Shown: piece after piece, positions 36,572 through 48,301 of the stretch
How positions within the stretch are numbered: position 1 is the first letter of the stretch
Layout: each line of letters begins with the position of its first letter
Source of the DNA: Nocardioides gilvus
Lineage (GTDB): Bacteria; Actinomycetota; Actinomycetes; Propionibacteriales; Nocardioidaceae
Length of the DNA: 64,000 bases
NCBI RefSeq assembly: GCF_003194605.1
Contig: NZ_QHKY01000002.1
Span: 496,001 to 560,000 of the forward strand
Reading direction: 5' to 3'
Notes under the pieces: generated by a model
Told to the model about the DNA's origin: nothing
The model's input: only the letters and a program-made list of their open reading frames with translations
Database searches by the model: none
Program-made: the position numbers and the translations under genes

Positions 36572-37354
36572 CTACCCGGCGTCCTCAACCTCCACCGCAC
36601 GCTGGGCCAGCACCTCGTCGAGGCACCAACGGATCCAGATGAAGAGCGCGAAACCCGCGAAGATCAGCCACTCGGCGCCGTAGAGCAGGTTGCGCCAACC
36701 CGTGGTCGCGGCGACCTCGGGGACCTGGTCGAGGTCGACGGGTTCGAGGCCGCTGTTGCCGGGGTTGGTCTGGTCAGCGTCGGCCTTGACCACGGCGTAC
36801 GCACCGTAGAGGTCCTGGTCGACGCGCTGGATGGCGTCGGCCATCCGGATCTGAGGGATGACGTCGTCGCTGCGGTCCGGGTCGACGAGGCCCGCCGCGC
36901 CCTCCGGCGGCTGCAACCAGGCGGTGAGGCTGGCCTTCCCGGTGGGGGCCTCGGGGCGCGGGTCGAGCCTGGCCACCCAACCGCGTACGACCAGCAGGGC
37001 AGGGACGTCGTCCGACCGGTCTGCGGGACCGGCGATGGCCAGGGGGGTGACCACCCAGTAGCCGGTCTCCCCCCGACGGTCCCGGTCGTCGACGTAGAAG
37101 GTCGAGGTGGTGAGCCAGGTGCCGTCGAGGGTGACCGTGCGCCCGACCTGCGACTTGGGGAACGGTTGGTCGGGGCCGAGTGCCTCGGCCAGGGCCACCG
37201 GCGTACGTTCGACGTGCTTGGCAGCCGCGGCGTCGCGCTGGTCCTGCCACGAACCGAACTGCCAGAAGCCCAGTGCGCACGCCAGTCCTACGCAGAACAC
37301 CGCGAAGAGGTGGGCCGCCACAGCCACGGGACGCAGCAGGACGGGGAGCTTCAC
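36572..37354 (-). CDS. SURF1 family protein (cytochrome oxidase assembly)
   Basis: 260 residues with the SURF1 plan: an N-terminal helix (about residues 8-30), an outer domain that includes LGFWQFGSWQDQRDA and VVRGWVAR, and a C-terminal helix (about 222-245, NLLYGAEWLIFAGFALFIW). The conserved WQ, RGW and YGxxW features are present. SURF1 proteins help assemble heme aa3 cytochrome oxidase. No oxidase genes are in the window. It is the first gene of the SURF1-DUF3817-patatin run. Confidence 0.92.
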   Translation of the reverse strand: MKLPVLLRPVAVAAHLFAVFCVGLACALGFWQFGSWQDQRDAAAAKHVERTPVALAEALGPDQPFPKSQVGRTVTLDGTWLTTSTFYVDDRDRRGETGYWVVTPLAIAGPADRSDDVPALLVVRGWVARLDPRPEAPTGKASLTAWLQPPEGAAGLVDPDRSDDVIPQIRMADAIQRVDQDLYGAYAVVKADADQTNPGNSGLEPVDLDQVPEVAATTGWRNLLYGAEWLIFAGFALFIWIRWCLDEVLAQRAVEVEDAG

Positions 37355-37387
37355 GCCACGAGTGTAGGTGGGTGGTCTCAGGGGACC

Positions 37388-37933
37388 TCAGGGTGCCGCA
37401 GGTGTGGGGCACTCTTCGGCGAGGCCGACGACGGCGGCGTCGAAGTAGGTCATGTCGAAGGTTGCGTCGGCGACGGCCCAGTCGTCTCCGGCCTCCCAGA
37501 GCTCCGCGATCAACGCGTGCACCTCGCTGGCCAGGTCGGTGAGGTGGTCACCGAGCGGCCCCTCCGTGCCCGCACCCAGCTCGTGGAAGTCGTCGGCCAC
37601 CGCCTCCGCCGCGACCACGTGGTCCATGTCGGGCGGCTGCGCCTCCATGAAGGAGAGGACCGTGGCCAGGTCCTGTGCGCCGTCGTGGGTGATGGCGGCA
37701 CAGGCCTGGGCGGTGGTCCAGAGACCACTGTGGGCTGCGAGCCGGAGCGGGGTGGCCGTGGCGGTGGGTTCAGGCCCGGATGCCTTCTTCTTCGTCGTCT
37801 CCTCGGCGCAACCGGCGGTGAGGGCGAGGAGAGCGATCGCCACGACCGCGCTGGCCCGCCGCTTCGCCCGACGGGTCTTCCGGCGACCTGCCCGGGCGCA
37901 GACCGGAGCAGCAGAGGTGTACTTCGGGCGCAA
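37388..37933 (-). CDS. Predicted lipoprotein, function unknown
   Basis: The hydrophobic stretch ASAVVAIALLALTAGC ends in a lipobox (LTAGC) whose cysteine would be lipid-modified, and the mature part of about 140 residues has no recognised domain; it is rich in Ala, Asp and Glu with a helical look. The start is uncertain. TTG 37933 has GAAGGA nine bases upstream, and codon use becomes genome-like only from about here; ATG 37993 follows a GGAGG with too short a spacing and would add 20 residues. The gene is co-directional with the SURF1 gene, 33 bases apart. Confidence 0.65.
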   Translation of the reverse strand: MRPKYTSAAPVCARAGRRKTRRAKRRASAVVAIALLALTAGCAEETTKKKASGPEPTATATPLRLAAHSGLWTTAQACAAITHDGAQDLATVLSFMEAQPPDMDHVVAAEAVADDFHELGAGTEGPLGDHLTDLASEVHALIAELWEAGDDWAVADATFDMTYFDAAVVGLAEECPTPAAP

Positions 37934-38100
37934 CAGACGCAGTCCTTCAGGATGGGTGTGGCGGGCCCGAGCCCGAGGATGCTGCGGGGCCATCCGCCTC
38001 CGAGGGAGGAGAGGAGCCGAGCAGGGAGAGAATATAGGCGTCGTGTTGCGTCGGATGACCAGCGCGGATTACGTGGGCATGACGCCCGGGAGCCCCTCCC

Positions 38101-38154
38101 CCGGGACGTCATCACGGCTGAGGGTCCCAGCGACCGCGCATGATGACGTCCCGG
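38101..38154. repeat. 14-bp perfect inverted repeat
   Basis: CCGGGACGTCATCA (38101-38114) and TGATGACGTCCCGG (38141-38154) match exactly with a 26-base loop. A smaller stem, CCCGGGAGCCCCTCCCCCGG, overlaps its left edge. It lies in the gap between the choice-of-anchor gene (stop at 38167) and the lipoprotein gene, both leftward, so it may be a terminator for the former. Confidence 0.7.
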
Positions 38155-38166
38155 AGGGTCGGGCGA

Positions 38167-39879
38167 TCAGCGGAGCCGCCCCACCCCGTACACCGTCGTC
38201 GTGCCGGAGACCTCGTTGCCGACGATCACCAGCGGACGCTTGATCGGGCTCTCCCTGCGGGAGACGAAGGTGATGGCCTCAGGGCCGAGGTCACCGGCCC
38301 GAGCGAGACCTTCGGCACCCGAGTGGGCGACGTCGCGGTTGTTGACGTACCGGACGTACTTCGGCCTGGTCGGCTTGCTGACGTCGTAGATCATCACGCC
38401 GCCGACCCGCTCGTTGGCGATGAAGGCGTACGTACGCTTCCCGATCCGGCCGACGGTGACGCCTTCCGGCTCCGGGCCCTTGTCGTCGCTGCGGCCGTCG
38501 AACGCCGTCTCCGCGTGGTCGGAGTTGAACGCCTCGGGCAGGGCTCGGGCGATGGTGGCCTCGAAGCCACCCTTGCTGCTGGAGACGAGCTTGCCGCCGG
38601 GGGTCCAGATGGAGAAGCCGCGACCGCCGAAGCCGCGCAGCTTCCGGTAGCACTTGCCGTCGGCGCGCAGCCCCTGGGCCAGCGAGATCTTGTAGCGGCC
38701 GAGGTTCTCGTCGGCCTGCAACTCCTCGACGCTCATCCCGGCCTGCCGGGCCACCGACTGGCACACCGGGGGCAGGCCGTCCTCACCGAGGTCCTTGACC
38801 CGGGCCTCCTCGGAGTAGCCGTCCCAGTCGCGGGAGTCGCCCTCGTCGGCGGTGATCAGGTACGTACGCTTCCCGACCTCGAAGGTGGAGATCGCGTCGG
38901 GCAGTCGGAAGGCGTCGATCGGCCAGGTGCGCCGGTTGATGCGCCCGTCGCGGTCGGAGGCGTCGAGCTTGACCTTGCGGTGGTTGACCGTGCCGAGCGG
39001 GAAGATTCGCTCCACCTTGGCGCGCTCGAGGTCGACGACCGCGATGGCGTTGGCCTCCTGGAGCGTCACGTACGCCTTCGTCGAGGCAGCGTCGACGGCG
39101 ACGTACTCGGGCTCGAGGTTCTCGCTGACCGTCCGCTTCGGCGTGCCGGTGCCAGCGTCCTCACGCCCACCGAAGACGCGGACACCCTTGGGCAGCTTCT
39201 TGCCCTCGTACGCGCCGAAGCCTGCTGTGCGAGCGGCCCGTTGGCGCGGCGCCCGGACCTTCTTCGGGAGCTTGACGACGGAGACGGAGCCGCGCGGGTC
39301 GACGCTGTAGTCAGGGGCCGGCTCGCCCTCGTTGGCGACCACGGCCCGTCTGCCGTCGGGGGTGATCGTGACCATGTCGGGTTGGGCGCCGATCCGGATC
39401 GCGCCCAGCGCCTTGCCACGCTCAGCGCCCCTGCTCCTGGCGTCGAAGAAGACCAGCCAACCCCGGTCGGTCTTGGGGGTGGCCTCCACCGCGACAGCGC
39501 CCAGTCCGTCGGCGCGCACGGCCACGGAATTCGCGACGGCGGTGGCCGGGACGACCGAGCCGTCGGCGGCCCGAACCCCGGTGGTCTGCAGGTCGAACAG
39601 CTTGCGTGGCTTCTTCGGGTCGGAGCCGTCGAGCACCTCGACCTTCGCGTCGGCGGCGTTGACCACGAGGATGCGCTTCGAGCGCGCGTGCCAGGCGACG
39701 ACCTCGGCTGCCGACTCCTCGAAGACACCGGTCTCGTAGCTGCCGAGCGGCTTCAGGGTCAGCGGTCCCGGACCGTCGGTGACCGGCTGGGGAACGATCC
39801 CGGCCGTGGCCGCGCCGGCGAACAGAGATGCAACTACGGACAGGCCGGCGATGCCGGCACCAACAGCGGTGCGACGCAC
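38167..39879 (-). CDS. Choice-of-anchor I domain secreted beta-propeller protein
   Basis: 570 residues from GTG 39879, with GGAG upstream. A basic N-terminus LVRRTAVGAGIAGLS leads into a signal peptide of about 30 residues ending AGAATAG. The mature protein consists of propeller-like repeats and carries the signatures of choice-of-anchor I proteins: WPIDAFRLPDAISTF, TADEGDSRDWDGYSEEARV and EPEGVTVGRIGKRTYAF. Secreted members are sometimes called alkaline-phosphatase-like or 'mesenchyme-specific' proteins; their biochemical role is undefined. No C-terminal sorting signal is visible, so it may be released or wall-associated. Confidence 0.88.
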   Translation of the reverse strand: MRRTAVGAGIAGLSVVASLFAGAATAGIVPQPVTDGPGPLTLKPLGSYETGVFEESAAEVVAWHARSKRILVVNAADAKVEVLDGSDPKKPRKLFDLQTTGVRAADGSVVPATAVANSVAVRADGLGAVAVEATPKTDRGWLVFFDARSRGAERGKALGAIRIGAQPDMVTITPDGRRAVVANEGEPAPDYSVDPRGSVSVVKLPKKVRAPRQRAARTAGFGAYEGKKLPKGVRVFGGREDAGTGTPKRTVSENLEPEYVAVDAASTKAYVTLQEANAIAVVDLERAKVERIFPLGTVNHRKVKLDASDRDGRINRRTWPIDAFRLPDAISTFEVGKRTYLITADEGDSRDWDGYSEEARVKDLGEDGLPPVCQSVARQAGMSVEELQADENLGRYKISLAQGLRADGKCYRKLRGFGGRGFSIWTPGGKLVSSSKGGFEATIARALPEAFNSDHAETAFDGRSDDKGPEPEGVTVGRIGKRTYAFIANERVGGVMIYDVSKPTRPKYVRYVNNRDVAHSGAEGLARAGDLGPEAITFVSRRESPIKRPLVIVGNEVSGTTTVYGVGRLR

Positions 39880-40015
39880 GAGTGCTCCTCGAGGAGGTGG
39901 AAGGTCGGGCTGGCGCCCGCCCAGCAGTGTGGGCGGCGTACGCAGCCTCTGCTCCAACTCACGGTGAACGGTCCACGACGACGTGGCGACTTCTCGCTGC
40001 GGTGCTGCGAGGCCC

Positions 40016-41314
40016 TCAGGGGAGGGGAGTGAGGGTGACTTGAACGGGAGACGAGACGGAGCCGTTGAGCGTGCCGTTGCCGAGTTGGCCCGTCAGTCGA
40101 GAGCCCCACGCGTAGGCGAGACCTTGGCTCGTGAGCGCATAGGAGTTTGTCAGGGTGGCAGTGATGGCCGTGATCGTGACGGTGACTGGGATGACTCCGC
40201 GTGATGCCGCGGCCGGGACGCGAGTGGTCCCAGTGCCGAGTTGTCCGGCGAGGTTGTTTCCCCAGGCATAGACGTTGCCGTCGTCGCCGAGGGCCAGGCT
40301 GTGGGTTTCGCCGGCTGCGATGGCGTTGATCGTGACGGTGGAGGGGATGGCCCCTCGTAAGGTCGCGACTGGCGTGAGCCTTTTCGCGGTGGTGTCGTCA
40401 CCGAGCCGACCGTGGGTGTTGTCTCCCCAGGCATAGACGTTGCCGTCGTCGCCGAGCGCGAGGCTGTGGTTGGCGCCGGCGGCGATGGCGGTGATCTTCA
40501 CGGCGGGGGGAGTGGCCCCGAGCACGGTCGCGACCGGGGTGAGGCTGCTCGTGGCGGTGGAGTCGTTGCCGAGCTGACCGCTGACGTTGCTACCCCAGGC
40601 GTAGACCCGGCCGTCGTCGCCGAGGGCCAGGCTGTGGGTACCACCGGTCGCAACGGCGGTGATCTTCACGGTGGAGGGGATGGCACCGGGGACGGTCGCG
40701 ACCGGAGCGGCCTTGGTGGTGATGGTGCCGTCGCCGAGCTTTCCGCTGCTGTTCTGACCCCAGGAGTAGACCTTGCCGTCGGCGACTGCGAGCGCGTGAC
40801 GGGCCATGCAACCGGTGGCCAGCGCGGTGAATGGGCGATAGCTGAGGGTCCAGGTGACAGTGAGGTCTCCGTGAGTCGCGGTGAGGACCGTCATCGCCCC
40901 GGGGGCTGGGAGAACACCAGAGACGGCCGTCAGTGTGGCCACCGCCAGACCGGTGCCGTCGGTGGTCACGTTGAGTGGGACCGACGTCAGCCAGGTTGAG
41001 TCCGACAGGGTGAACGTCACCTCTGCGCCAGCGACAGGGGCACCATCCTCGAACACAGCCGTACCGAAGACGCGGGTGCTGGCTGCCATGCCCCAGAAGA
41101 CGTCGCCGGACACCGGTGCCGTGGCCGTCAGTGACTTGGTCGAGGACACGGCGAATGCCGGTGCGGAGGTGGCGACCACGATCACTGGCCCGGACCATGC
41201 CGCGCCAGCCATCACGGTGCGCCGTGAGAGACCGGTCCCGCCGAGCATTCCTGTCGCCGTGGCTTCCGAGGTGTTCAGCTCACGGTCAGTGGGGACTGGG
41301 TGAAGCGTCGACAC
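40016..41314 (-). CDS. Tat-exported Ig-like / RCC1-repeat protein
   Basis: 432 residues. GTG 41314 is chosen for its GGAG site 7 bases upstream; an ATG at 41359 lacks one. A twin-arginine signal GLSRRTVMAGAAWSGP is followed by APAFA cleavage. Residues about 60-165 look like one Ig-like domain (VFGTAVFEDGAPVAGAEVTF), and the rest is five RCC1-type blades of about 52 residues, each with a YxWGxNxxGQLG core: YSWGQNSSGKLGDGT, YAWGSNVSGQLGN, YAWGDNTHGRLGDD and so on. The blades would close a beta-propeller outside the cell, with a binding role that is unknown. Confidence 0.85.
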   Translation of the reverse strand: MSTLHPVPTDRELNTSEATATGMLGGTGLSRRTVMAGAAWSGPVIVVATSAPAFAVSSTKSLTATAPVSGDVFWGMAASTRVFGTAVFEDGAPVAGAEVTFTLSDSTWLTSVPLNVTTDGTGLAVATLTAVSGVLPAPGAMTVLTATHGDLTVTWTLSYRPFTALATGCMARHALAVADGKVYSWGQNSSGKLGDGTITTKAAPVATVPGAIPSTVKITAVATGGTHSLALGDDGRVYAWGSNVSGQLGNDSTATSSLTPVATVLGATPPAVKITAIAAGANHSLALGDDGNVYAWGDNTHGRLGDDTTAKRLTPVATLRGAIPSTVTINAIAAGETHSLALGDDGNVYAWGNNLAGQLGTGTTRVPAAASRGVIPVTVTITAITATLTNSYALTSQGLAYAWGSRLTGQLGNGTLNGSVSSPVQVTLTPLP

Positions 41315-41572
41315 AAGGGTCTCCAGACGGGTGGCGGATCGGCCCAGATCTGGCCTCATGACTAGCCGCGCACCCGAGACATCCCTGGCACGAGCGGACA
41401 GAGCGTAAACCGCTACCGAGGCATGCGTACCCGAAATGACAGCAATGGCAGCGACAGCCGATCGAGGTTCGGCACACGGCGCAGGTTGCCAACCCAAGTC
41501 GCTTCCCCACCAGTCCCCCACAGCCCGACCAGAGTTGGCAGGGGGGTTAGACCCGAAAGGGCCCGAAATGAA

Positions 41573-41604
41573 GAAAGACCCGGGGTGGAGCCCCCAGGTC
41601 TTTC
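41573..41604 (-). terminator. Terminator of tRNA-Ala
   Basis: GAAAGACC (41573-41580) pairs with GGTCTTTC (41597-41604), extended by CGGGG/CCCCC around a short loop. On the minus strand it begins about 3 bases after the tRNA-Ala 3' end and is followed by TTCATTTC. Confidence 0.8.
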
Positions 41605-41606
41605 AG

Positions 41607-41679
41607 TGGAGCCTGGGGGACTCGAACCCCCAACCCCCTGCTTGCAAAGCAGGTGCGCTACCAATTGCGCCAAGGCCCC
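41607..41679 (-). tRNA. tRNA-Ala (anticodon TGC)
   Basis: 73 nt. Acceptor GGGGCCT pairs with AGGCTCC, D arm GCGCAATTGGTAGCGC, anticodon stem-loop CTGCT-TTGCAAG-CAGGG around TGC, T arm GGGGG-TTCGAGT-CCCCC; discriminator A, no encoded CCA. It reads GCN alanine codons. The tRNA-Ile / tRNA-Ala pair downstream of gyrA is the usual actinobacterial arrangement. Confidence 0.97.
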
Positions 41680-41698
41680 GCGATCACGCGGTCGTACG

Positions 41699-41824
41699 TC
41701 AGACCTTGCCCACCCTGTCGGTGGCCTCCGTCCAGAGCGCCTGTTCGGCCTTGCCCTGGTCGAACTTCTTCTTGGCGAAGAGCGCGGAGACGGCGGCGAG
41801 GACCAGCAGAAGGATCTTCTTCAC
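41699..41824 (-). CDS. DLW-39 family small protein (41 aa)
   Basis: GTG 41824, with AGGGGAACCC upstream, encodes 41 residues: a hydrophobic start VKKILLLVLAAVSALFAKKK and then FDQGKAEQALWTEATDRVGK. The LWTEATD motif and length match the DLW-39 family, short membrane-anchored proteins conserved between the tRNA genes next to gyrA in actinobacteria. Too short to stand out on length alone. Function unknown. Confidence 0.85.
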   Translation of the reverse strand: MKKILLLVLAAVSALFAKKKFDQGKAEQALWTEATDRVGKV

Positions 41825-41862
41825 GGGTTCCCCTGTCAACAGCAGTGATGGAGCACGATCTG

Positions 41863-41936
41863 TGGGCCTAACAGGACTTGAACCTGTGACCTCTTCCTTA
41901 TCAGGGAAGCGCTCTAACCGTCTGAGCTATAGGCCC
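41863..41936 (-). tRNA. tRNA-Ile (anticodon GAT)
   Basis: 74 nt. Acceptor GGGCCTA/TAGGCCC, D arm GCTCAGACGGTTAGAGC, anticodon stem-loop CTTCC-CTGATAA-GGAAG with anticodon GAT, T arm ACAGG-TTCAAGT-CCTGT, discriminator A. No encoded CCA. It reads AUC and AUU. The DLW-39 gene separates it from tRNA-Ala. Confidence 0.97.
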
Positions 41937-42037
41937 TCCCTCGGCGGACCGAGCGAGGGTGTCACCGGGGTGACGACCGAGGCGAAACGTTACCCGACGA
42001 CCATGCCGGGCGACAAAACGGGTGAGGGTCGGTGCTG

Positions 42038-42556
42038 TCAATCGTCGGCGAGCGTGACCTCGATGCCACCGAGCAGCGCCGCCGCCATGTTGTAGAGGAA
42101 CGCCACCAGCGTCGCGATCGCGGTCAGCAGGATCACGTCGATGACCGCCACCACCAGGGTGAAGCCCAGGACGCGCCCCATGCCGACGTAGTCGCGGATG
42201 TCGAACGTACTGGCCTGGTCGCCGCTGGTGACCACCGTCGCGACCGTGGTGTTGACCGCATCCCACAGGCCTGCGGCCCCCAGGATCGTCCACACGATGA
42301 GCACGGCGATGACGGTCACCACACCGAACGCCACGGACAGCAGGAACGACGTCTTCATCACCGAGACCGGGTCGATCCGGGTCAGGCGCAGCCGAGCCCG
42401 GCGAGGCTGCTTCGAGCCCGCCTTGGACGACGAGAGCGCGACCGTGTCGCTGTGCTCCTGGGCGGCCCTGACGAGCGTCTCCTTCACGCGGGCGGCGAAG
42501 GCGGGGCGTACGGCGGTGCCATCTGCGGTGTCCGTGCGTCCAGTGCTCTTGGCCAT
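42038..42556 (-). CDS. DUF3566 domain-containing membrane protein
   Basis: 172 residues. A charged N-terminus of about 60 residues leads to the DUF3566 core: RARLRLTRIDPVSVMKTSFLLSVAFG, a helix, the loop VWTILGAAGLWDAVN, and a second helix in GRVLGFTLVVAVIDVILLTAIATL. The family is fixed downstream of gyrA in actinobacteria; its function is unknown but the position suggests a membrane-linked role with the replication and division genes. The ATG shares one base with the gyrA stop (TGATG). Confidence 0.92.
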   Translation of the reverse strand: MAKSTGRTDTADGTAVRPAFAARVKETLVRAAQEHSDTVALSSSKAGSKQPRRARLRLTRIDPVSVMKTSFLLSVAFGVVTVIAVLIVWTILGAAGLWDAVNTTVATVVTSGDQASTFDIRDYVGMGRVLGFTLVVAVIDVILLTAIATLVAFLYNMAAALLGGIEVTLADD

Positions 42557-45228
42557 CAGGATACGTCCTCAGGGGTCTCGGCAGCCTCGTCCTCGTTCGC
42601 GCCATCATCGCTGGCCTCGACCGAGCGGGCAACCACGGCGACCGAGTCACCCTTCTTGGGCGAGACGAACTTCACGCCCATCGTGGAGCGGCCGGTCGGA
42701 CGGAAGTCCTCGTTGATGGGGGAGCGTACGACCTGGCCGTTGGCGGTGATCGAGAGGATCTCGTCACCCTCCTCGACGATGAAGGCACCGACCAGCACGC
42801 CACGTGCCTCGTCAGCGAGCTTCATCGCCTTGATGCCGATGCCGCCGCGCGACTGCACGCGGTACTCGGGGATCGGCGTCCGCTTGGCGAAGCCACCGTC
42901 GGTGATCGTGAAGACGAACTGCTGCTTGAGCTCCTCGACCTCCTCCGCGGCGTCCTCGTGCTCGACGCTCTCGGTCTCCTTGAGCGCCTCCATCGCCTCG
43001 GGCGAAACGACGACTTCACCCTCGACGACCTCGGCCGCGACCTGCGCCGCGCGGATCACCGACATCGACAGCAGCGAATCACCGTCGCGGAACTTCATGC
43101 CGGTCACGCCGCCGGTGGCCCGGCCCATAGGACGCAGCTGGTCGTCGCTGGCCGGGAAGCGTACGGACTGTCCCTTGCGGGAGACCAGCAGGATGTGGTC
43201 CTCGGACGCGACCAACTCGGCGCCGATCAGCTCGTCGTCCTCGTGGCGGAAGTTGATCGCGATCACGCCAGCCTGGCGCGGGCTGTTGTAGTCGCCCAGA
43301 CGCGTCTTCTTGACCAGGCCGTGACGAGTGGCGAGCACCAGGTAGGGCGCCTGCTCGTAGTCACGGATGGCCAGCACCTGGGCGATCTTCTCGTCCGGCT
43401 GGAAGGAGAGCAGCCCGGCGACGTGGCCGCCCTTGGCGTCACGACCTGCTTCGGGCAGGTTGTAGGCCTTGGTGCGGTAGACCCGTCCGGCACTGGTGAA
43501 GAAGAGCAACCAGTGGTGGTTGGTGGTGGAGATGAAGTGGTCGACGATGTCGTCGCCGCGCAGCGTGGCACCGCGCACGCCCTTGCCGCCGCGCTTCTGC
43601 GTGCGGTACTGGTCGGCGCGGGTGCGCTTGGCGTAACCGCCGCGGGTGATCGAGACGACCAGGTCCTCGTCGGGGATCAGGTCCTCCATCGAGAGGTCAC
43701 CGTCGGCGGCGATGATCTGCGTACGCCGGTCCTCACCGAACTTGTCGACGATCTCACCGAGCTCCTCGATCACGATCCGGCGCTGACGCGCCTCGTCGGC
43801 GAGGATGTCGAGCAGGTCGGCGATCTCGATCTCGATCTTGGCCAACTCGTCGATGATCTTCTGACGCTCGAGAGCAGCCAGACGACGCAGCTGCATGTCG
43901 AGGATCGCGTTGGCCTGGACCTCGTCGATGTCGAGCAGCGCGATCAGGCCCTGGCGGGCATCGTCGACCTCGGGGGAGCGACGGATGAGCGCAATGACCT
44001 CGTCGAGCTGGTCGAGCGCCTTGGCCAGACCGCGGTAGATGTGGGCGCGCTTCTCGGCGTCGGCCAGCAGGTACTTGGTCCTGCGGACGATCACCTCGAT
44101 CTGGTGGGTCACCCAGTTGGAGATGAACTGGTCGATCGTCAGGGTGCGCGGCACCCCGTCGACCAGGGCCAGCATGTTGGCCGAGAAGTTGCTCTGCAGC
44201 TCGGTGTGCTTGAAGAGGTTGTTGAGCACCACGCGCGCGACCGCGTCACGCTTCAGCACGACGACCAGGCGCTGGCCCGTACGCGAGGAGGTGTCGTCAC
44301 GCACGTCGGAGATGCCCTGCACCCGGCCGGAGTCGGCGAGCTCGGCGATCTTCAGCGCCAGGTTGTCCGGGTTGACCATGTAGGGCAGCTCGGTGATGAC
44401 CAGACACGTACGCCCCTTGGCGTCCTCGTCGATCTCGACGACGGCACGCTGCTGGATGGAACCGCGACCCGTGCGGTAGGCCTGCTCGATGCCGGTGCGG
44501 CCCACGATCATGGCGGCGTTGGGGAAGTCGGGCCCCTTGATCCGCTCGAGCAGCGCGTCCTGGAGCTCCTCGCGGGTGGCGTCGGGGTGCTCGAGGGCCC
44601 AGGTGGCACCCGCGGCGACCTCGCGCAGGTTGTGCGGCGGGATCGAGGTGGCCATGCCGACCGCGATACCGGCCGAGCCGTTGACCAACAGGTTGGGGAA
44701 CCGGGCCGGCAGGATCGTCGGCTCCGAGGAGCGACCGTCGTAGTTGGGCTGGAAGTTGACGGTGTCCTTGTCGATGTCCCGGACCATCTCGAGGGCCAGC
44801 GGGGCCATCCGGCACTCGGTGTATCGCATGGCGGCCGCGGGGTCGTTGCCCGGCGAACCGAAGTTGCCCTGACCGTGGATCAGCGGCGCGCGCATCACCC
44901 ACGGCTGGGCGAGACGCACCAAGGTGTCGTAGATCGCGGTGTCACCGTGCGGGTGGTACTGACCCATCACGTCACCGACGACGCGGGAGCACTTGGAGAA
45001 GCCACGGTCGGGGCGGTAGCCGCCGTCGTACATCGCGTAGAGCACGCGACGGTGCACGGGCTTGAGGCCGTCCCGTACGTCGGGGAGCGCACGACCGACG
45101 ATGACCGCCATCGCGTAGTCGATGTAGGAGGCCTTCATGGACTCCTGCAGGTCGATCTCGCGGATGCGCTCGTCGCCGAAGCCGAGGCCTCCGTCGCCAC
45201 CCAGGTCGGTGCCGTTGTTCTCAGTCAC
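42556..45228 (-). CDS. gyrA: DNA gyrase subunit A
   Basis: 890 residues from GTG 45228. Catalytic Tyr136 lies in [10 protein letters not shown], and the C-terminal domain contains the GyrA box QRGGKGV needed for DNA wrapping. The quinolone-determining region reads [14 protein letters not shown], with Thr97, Ala98 and Asp101 at the positions of E. coli Ser83, Ala84 and Asp87; this is a wild-type-like combination. An acidic C-terminal tail follows the six-bladed pinwheel. Gyrase introduces negative supercoils with GyrB, encoded 51 bases upstream on the same strand. Confidence 0.98.
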   Translation of the reverse strand: MTENNGTDLGGDGGLGFGDERIREIDLQESMKASYIDYAMAVIVGRALPDVRDGLKPVHRRVLYAMYDGGYRPDRGFSKCSRVVGDVMGQYHPHGDTAIYDTLVRLAQPWVMRAPLIHGQGNFGSPGNDPAAAMRYTECRMAPLALEMVRDIDKDTVNFQPNYDGRSSEPTILPARFPNLLVNGSAGIAVGMATSIPPHNLREVAAGATWALEHPDATREELQDALLERIKGPDFPNAAMIVGRTGIEQAYRTGRGSIQQRAVVEIDEDAKGRTCLVITELPYMVNPDNLALKIAELADSGRVQGISDVRDDTSSRTGQRLVVVLKRDAVARVVLNNLFKHTELQSNFSANMLALVDGVPRTLTIDQFISNWVTHQIEVIVRRTKYLLADAEKRAHIYRGLAKALDQLDEVIALIRRSPEVDDARQGLIALLDIDEVQANAILDMQLRRLAALERQKIIDELAKIEIEIADLLDILADEARQRRIVIEELGEIVDKFGEDRRTQIIAADGDLSMEDLIPDEDLVVSITRGGYAKRTRADQYRTQKRGGKGVRGATLRGDDIVDHFISTTNHHWLLFFTSAGRVYRTKAYNLPEAGRDAKGGHVAGLLSFQPDEKIAQVLAIRDYEQAPYLVLATRHGLVKKTRLGDYNSPRQAGVIAINFRHEDDELIGAELVASEDHILLVSRKGQSVRFPASDDQLRPMGRATGGVTGMKFRDGDSLLSMSVIRAAQVAAEVVEGEVVVSPEAMEALKETESVEHEDAAEEVEELKQQFVFTITDGGFAKRTPIPEYRVQSRGGIGIKAMKLADEARGVLVGAFIVEEGDEILSITANGQVVRSPINEDFRPTGRSTMGVKFVSPKKGDSVAVVARSVEASDDGANEDEAAETPEDVS

Positions 45229-45252
45229 GATTACTCTTTCTTAAGTCGTCTA

Positions 45253-47713
<2,461 letters not shown>

Positions 47714-48301
47714 TCAGCCGTACGTGTCGCGCGGTCCCCGCCCACCTGAGGAGCGCAGGCCCTTCTTCCACGACGGTCCGTGCGGCCCCAACACCTCGAT
47801 GTGGACCACGGTCCCGTGTCCCAGCTCCTCGTTGAGACGCCGCACGATCGCCGGCGCGAGCAGCCGCAGTTGGGTGGCCCAGGCGGTGGAGTCGGTGCGC
47901 ACGACCAGCTTGGCGTCCTCGAGCCCCTCAGGCGTGCAGTGGTCGGCCACCTCGGCACCCACCAGCTCGGCCCAGCGCCCGAAGACCCCCTGCACCCGCA
48001 GGTCCATCTCCCAGCCGCGGTTGACGACCAGGCGCTCCAGCATCGGCCCCAACTCCTGGGGGTCACGGTCGTCAGGGTGCGCGCCGGAGTACCGCGCGCG
48101 GCCGCGGGCCCGCGACTTGAAGGAGCCACCACCACCCGCGTACGACTTCTTGGCGGAGCCGCCGGGCCCTCGACCAGCCGCCCGGGCAGCGGCGCGCGCC
48201 AGGTCGAGACCGTCCGAAGCAGGCTCGATAGGGGAGTCTTCTGCTGCCGCGGCGGTCGGCTCATCGGTGGTCGCGCTCGCGTCGTCTGGTTCAGTCGACA
48301 C
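47714..48301 (-). CDS. DUF721 (DciA-like) replication protein
   Basis: 195 residues from GTG 48301. The N-terminal 80 residues are low-complexity and Gly/Ala-rich. The C-terminal about 115 residues are the DUF721 domain: [28 protein letters not shown] then [28 protein letters not shown]. DciA proteins load the DnaB helicase in bacteria lacking DnaC/DnaI, fitting the origin-proximal position. The start lies inside the end of recF (11-base overlap), so the two are coupled. Confidence 0.9.
   Translation of the reverse strand: MSTEPDDASATTDEPTAAAAEDSPIEPASDGLDLARAAARAAGRGPGGSAKKSYAGGGGSFKSRARGRARYSGAHPDDRDPQELGPMLERLVVNRGWEMDLRVQGVFGRWAELVGAEVADHCTPEGLEDAKLVVRTDSTAWATQLRLLAPAIVRRLNEELGHGTVVHIEVLGPHGPSWKKGLRSSGGRGPRDTYG

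Noticed and set aside
36194..38143. 649-codon open frame on the plus strand across DUF3817, SURF1 and the lipoprotein gene
   Set aside because: Crosses three genes with recognisable products on the other strand and has no domain-like sequence.
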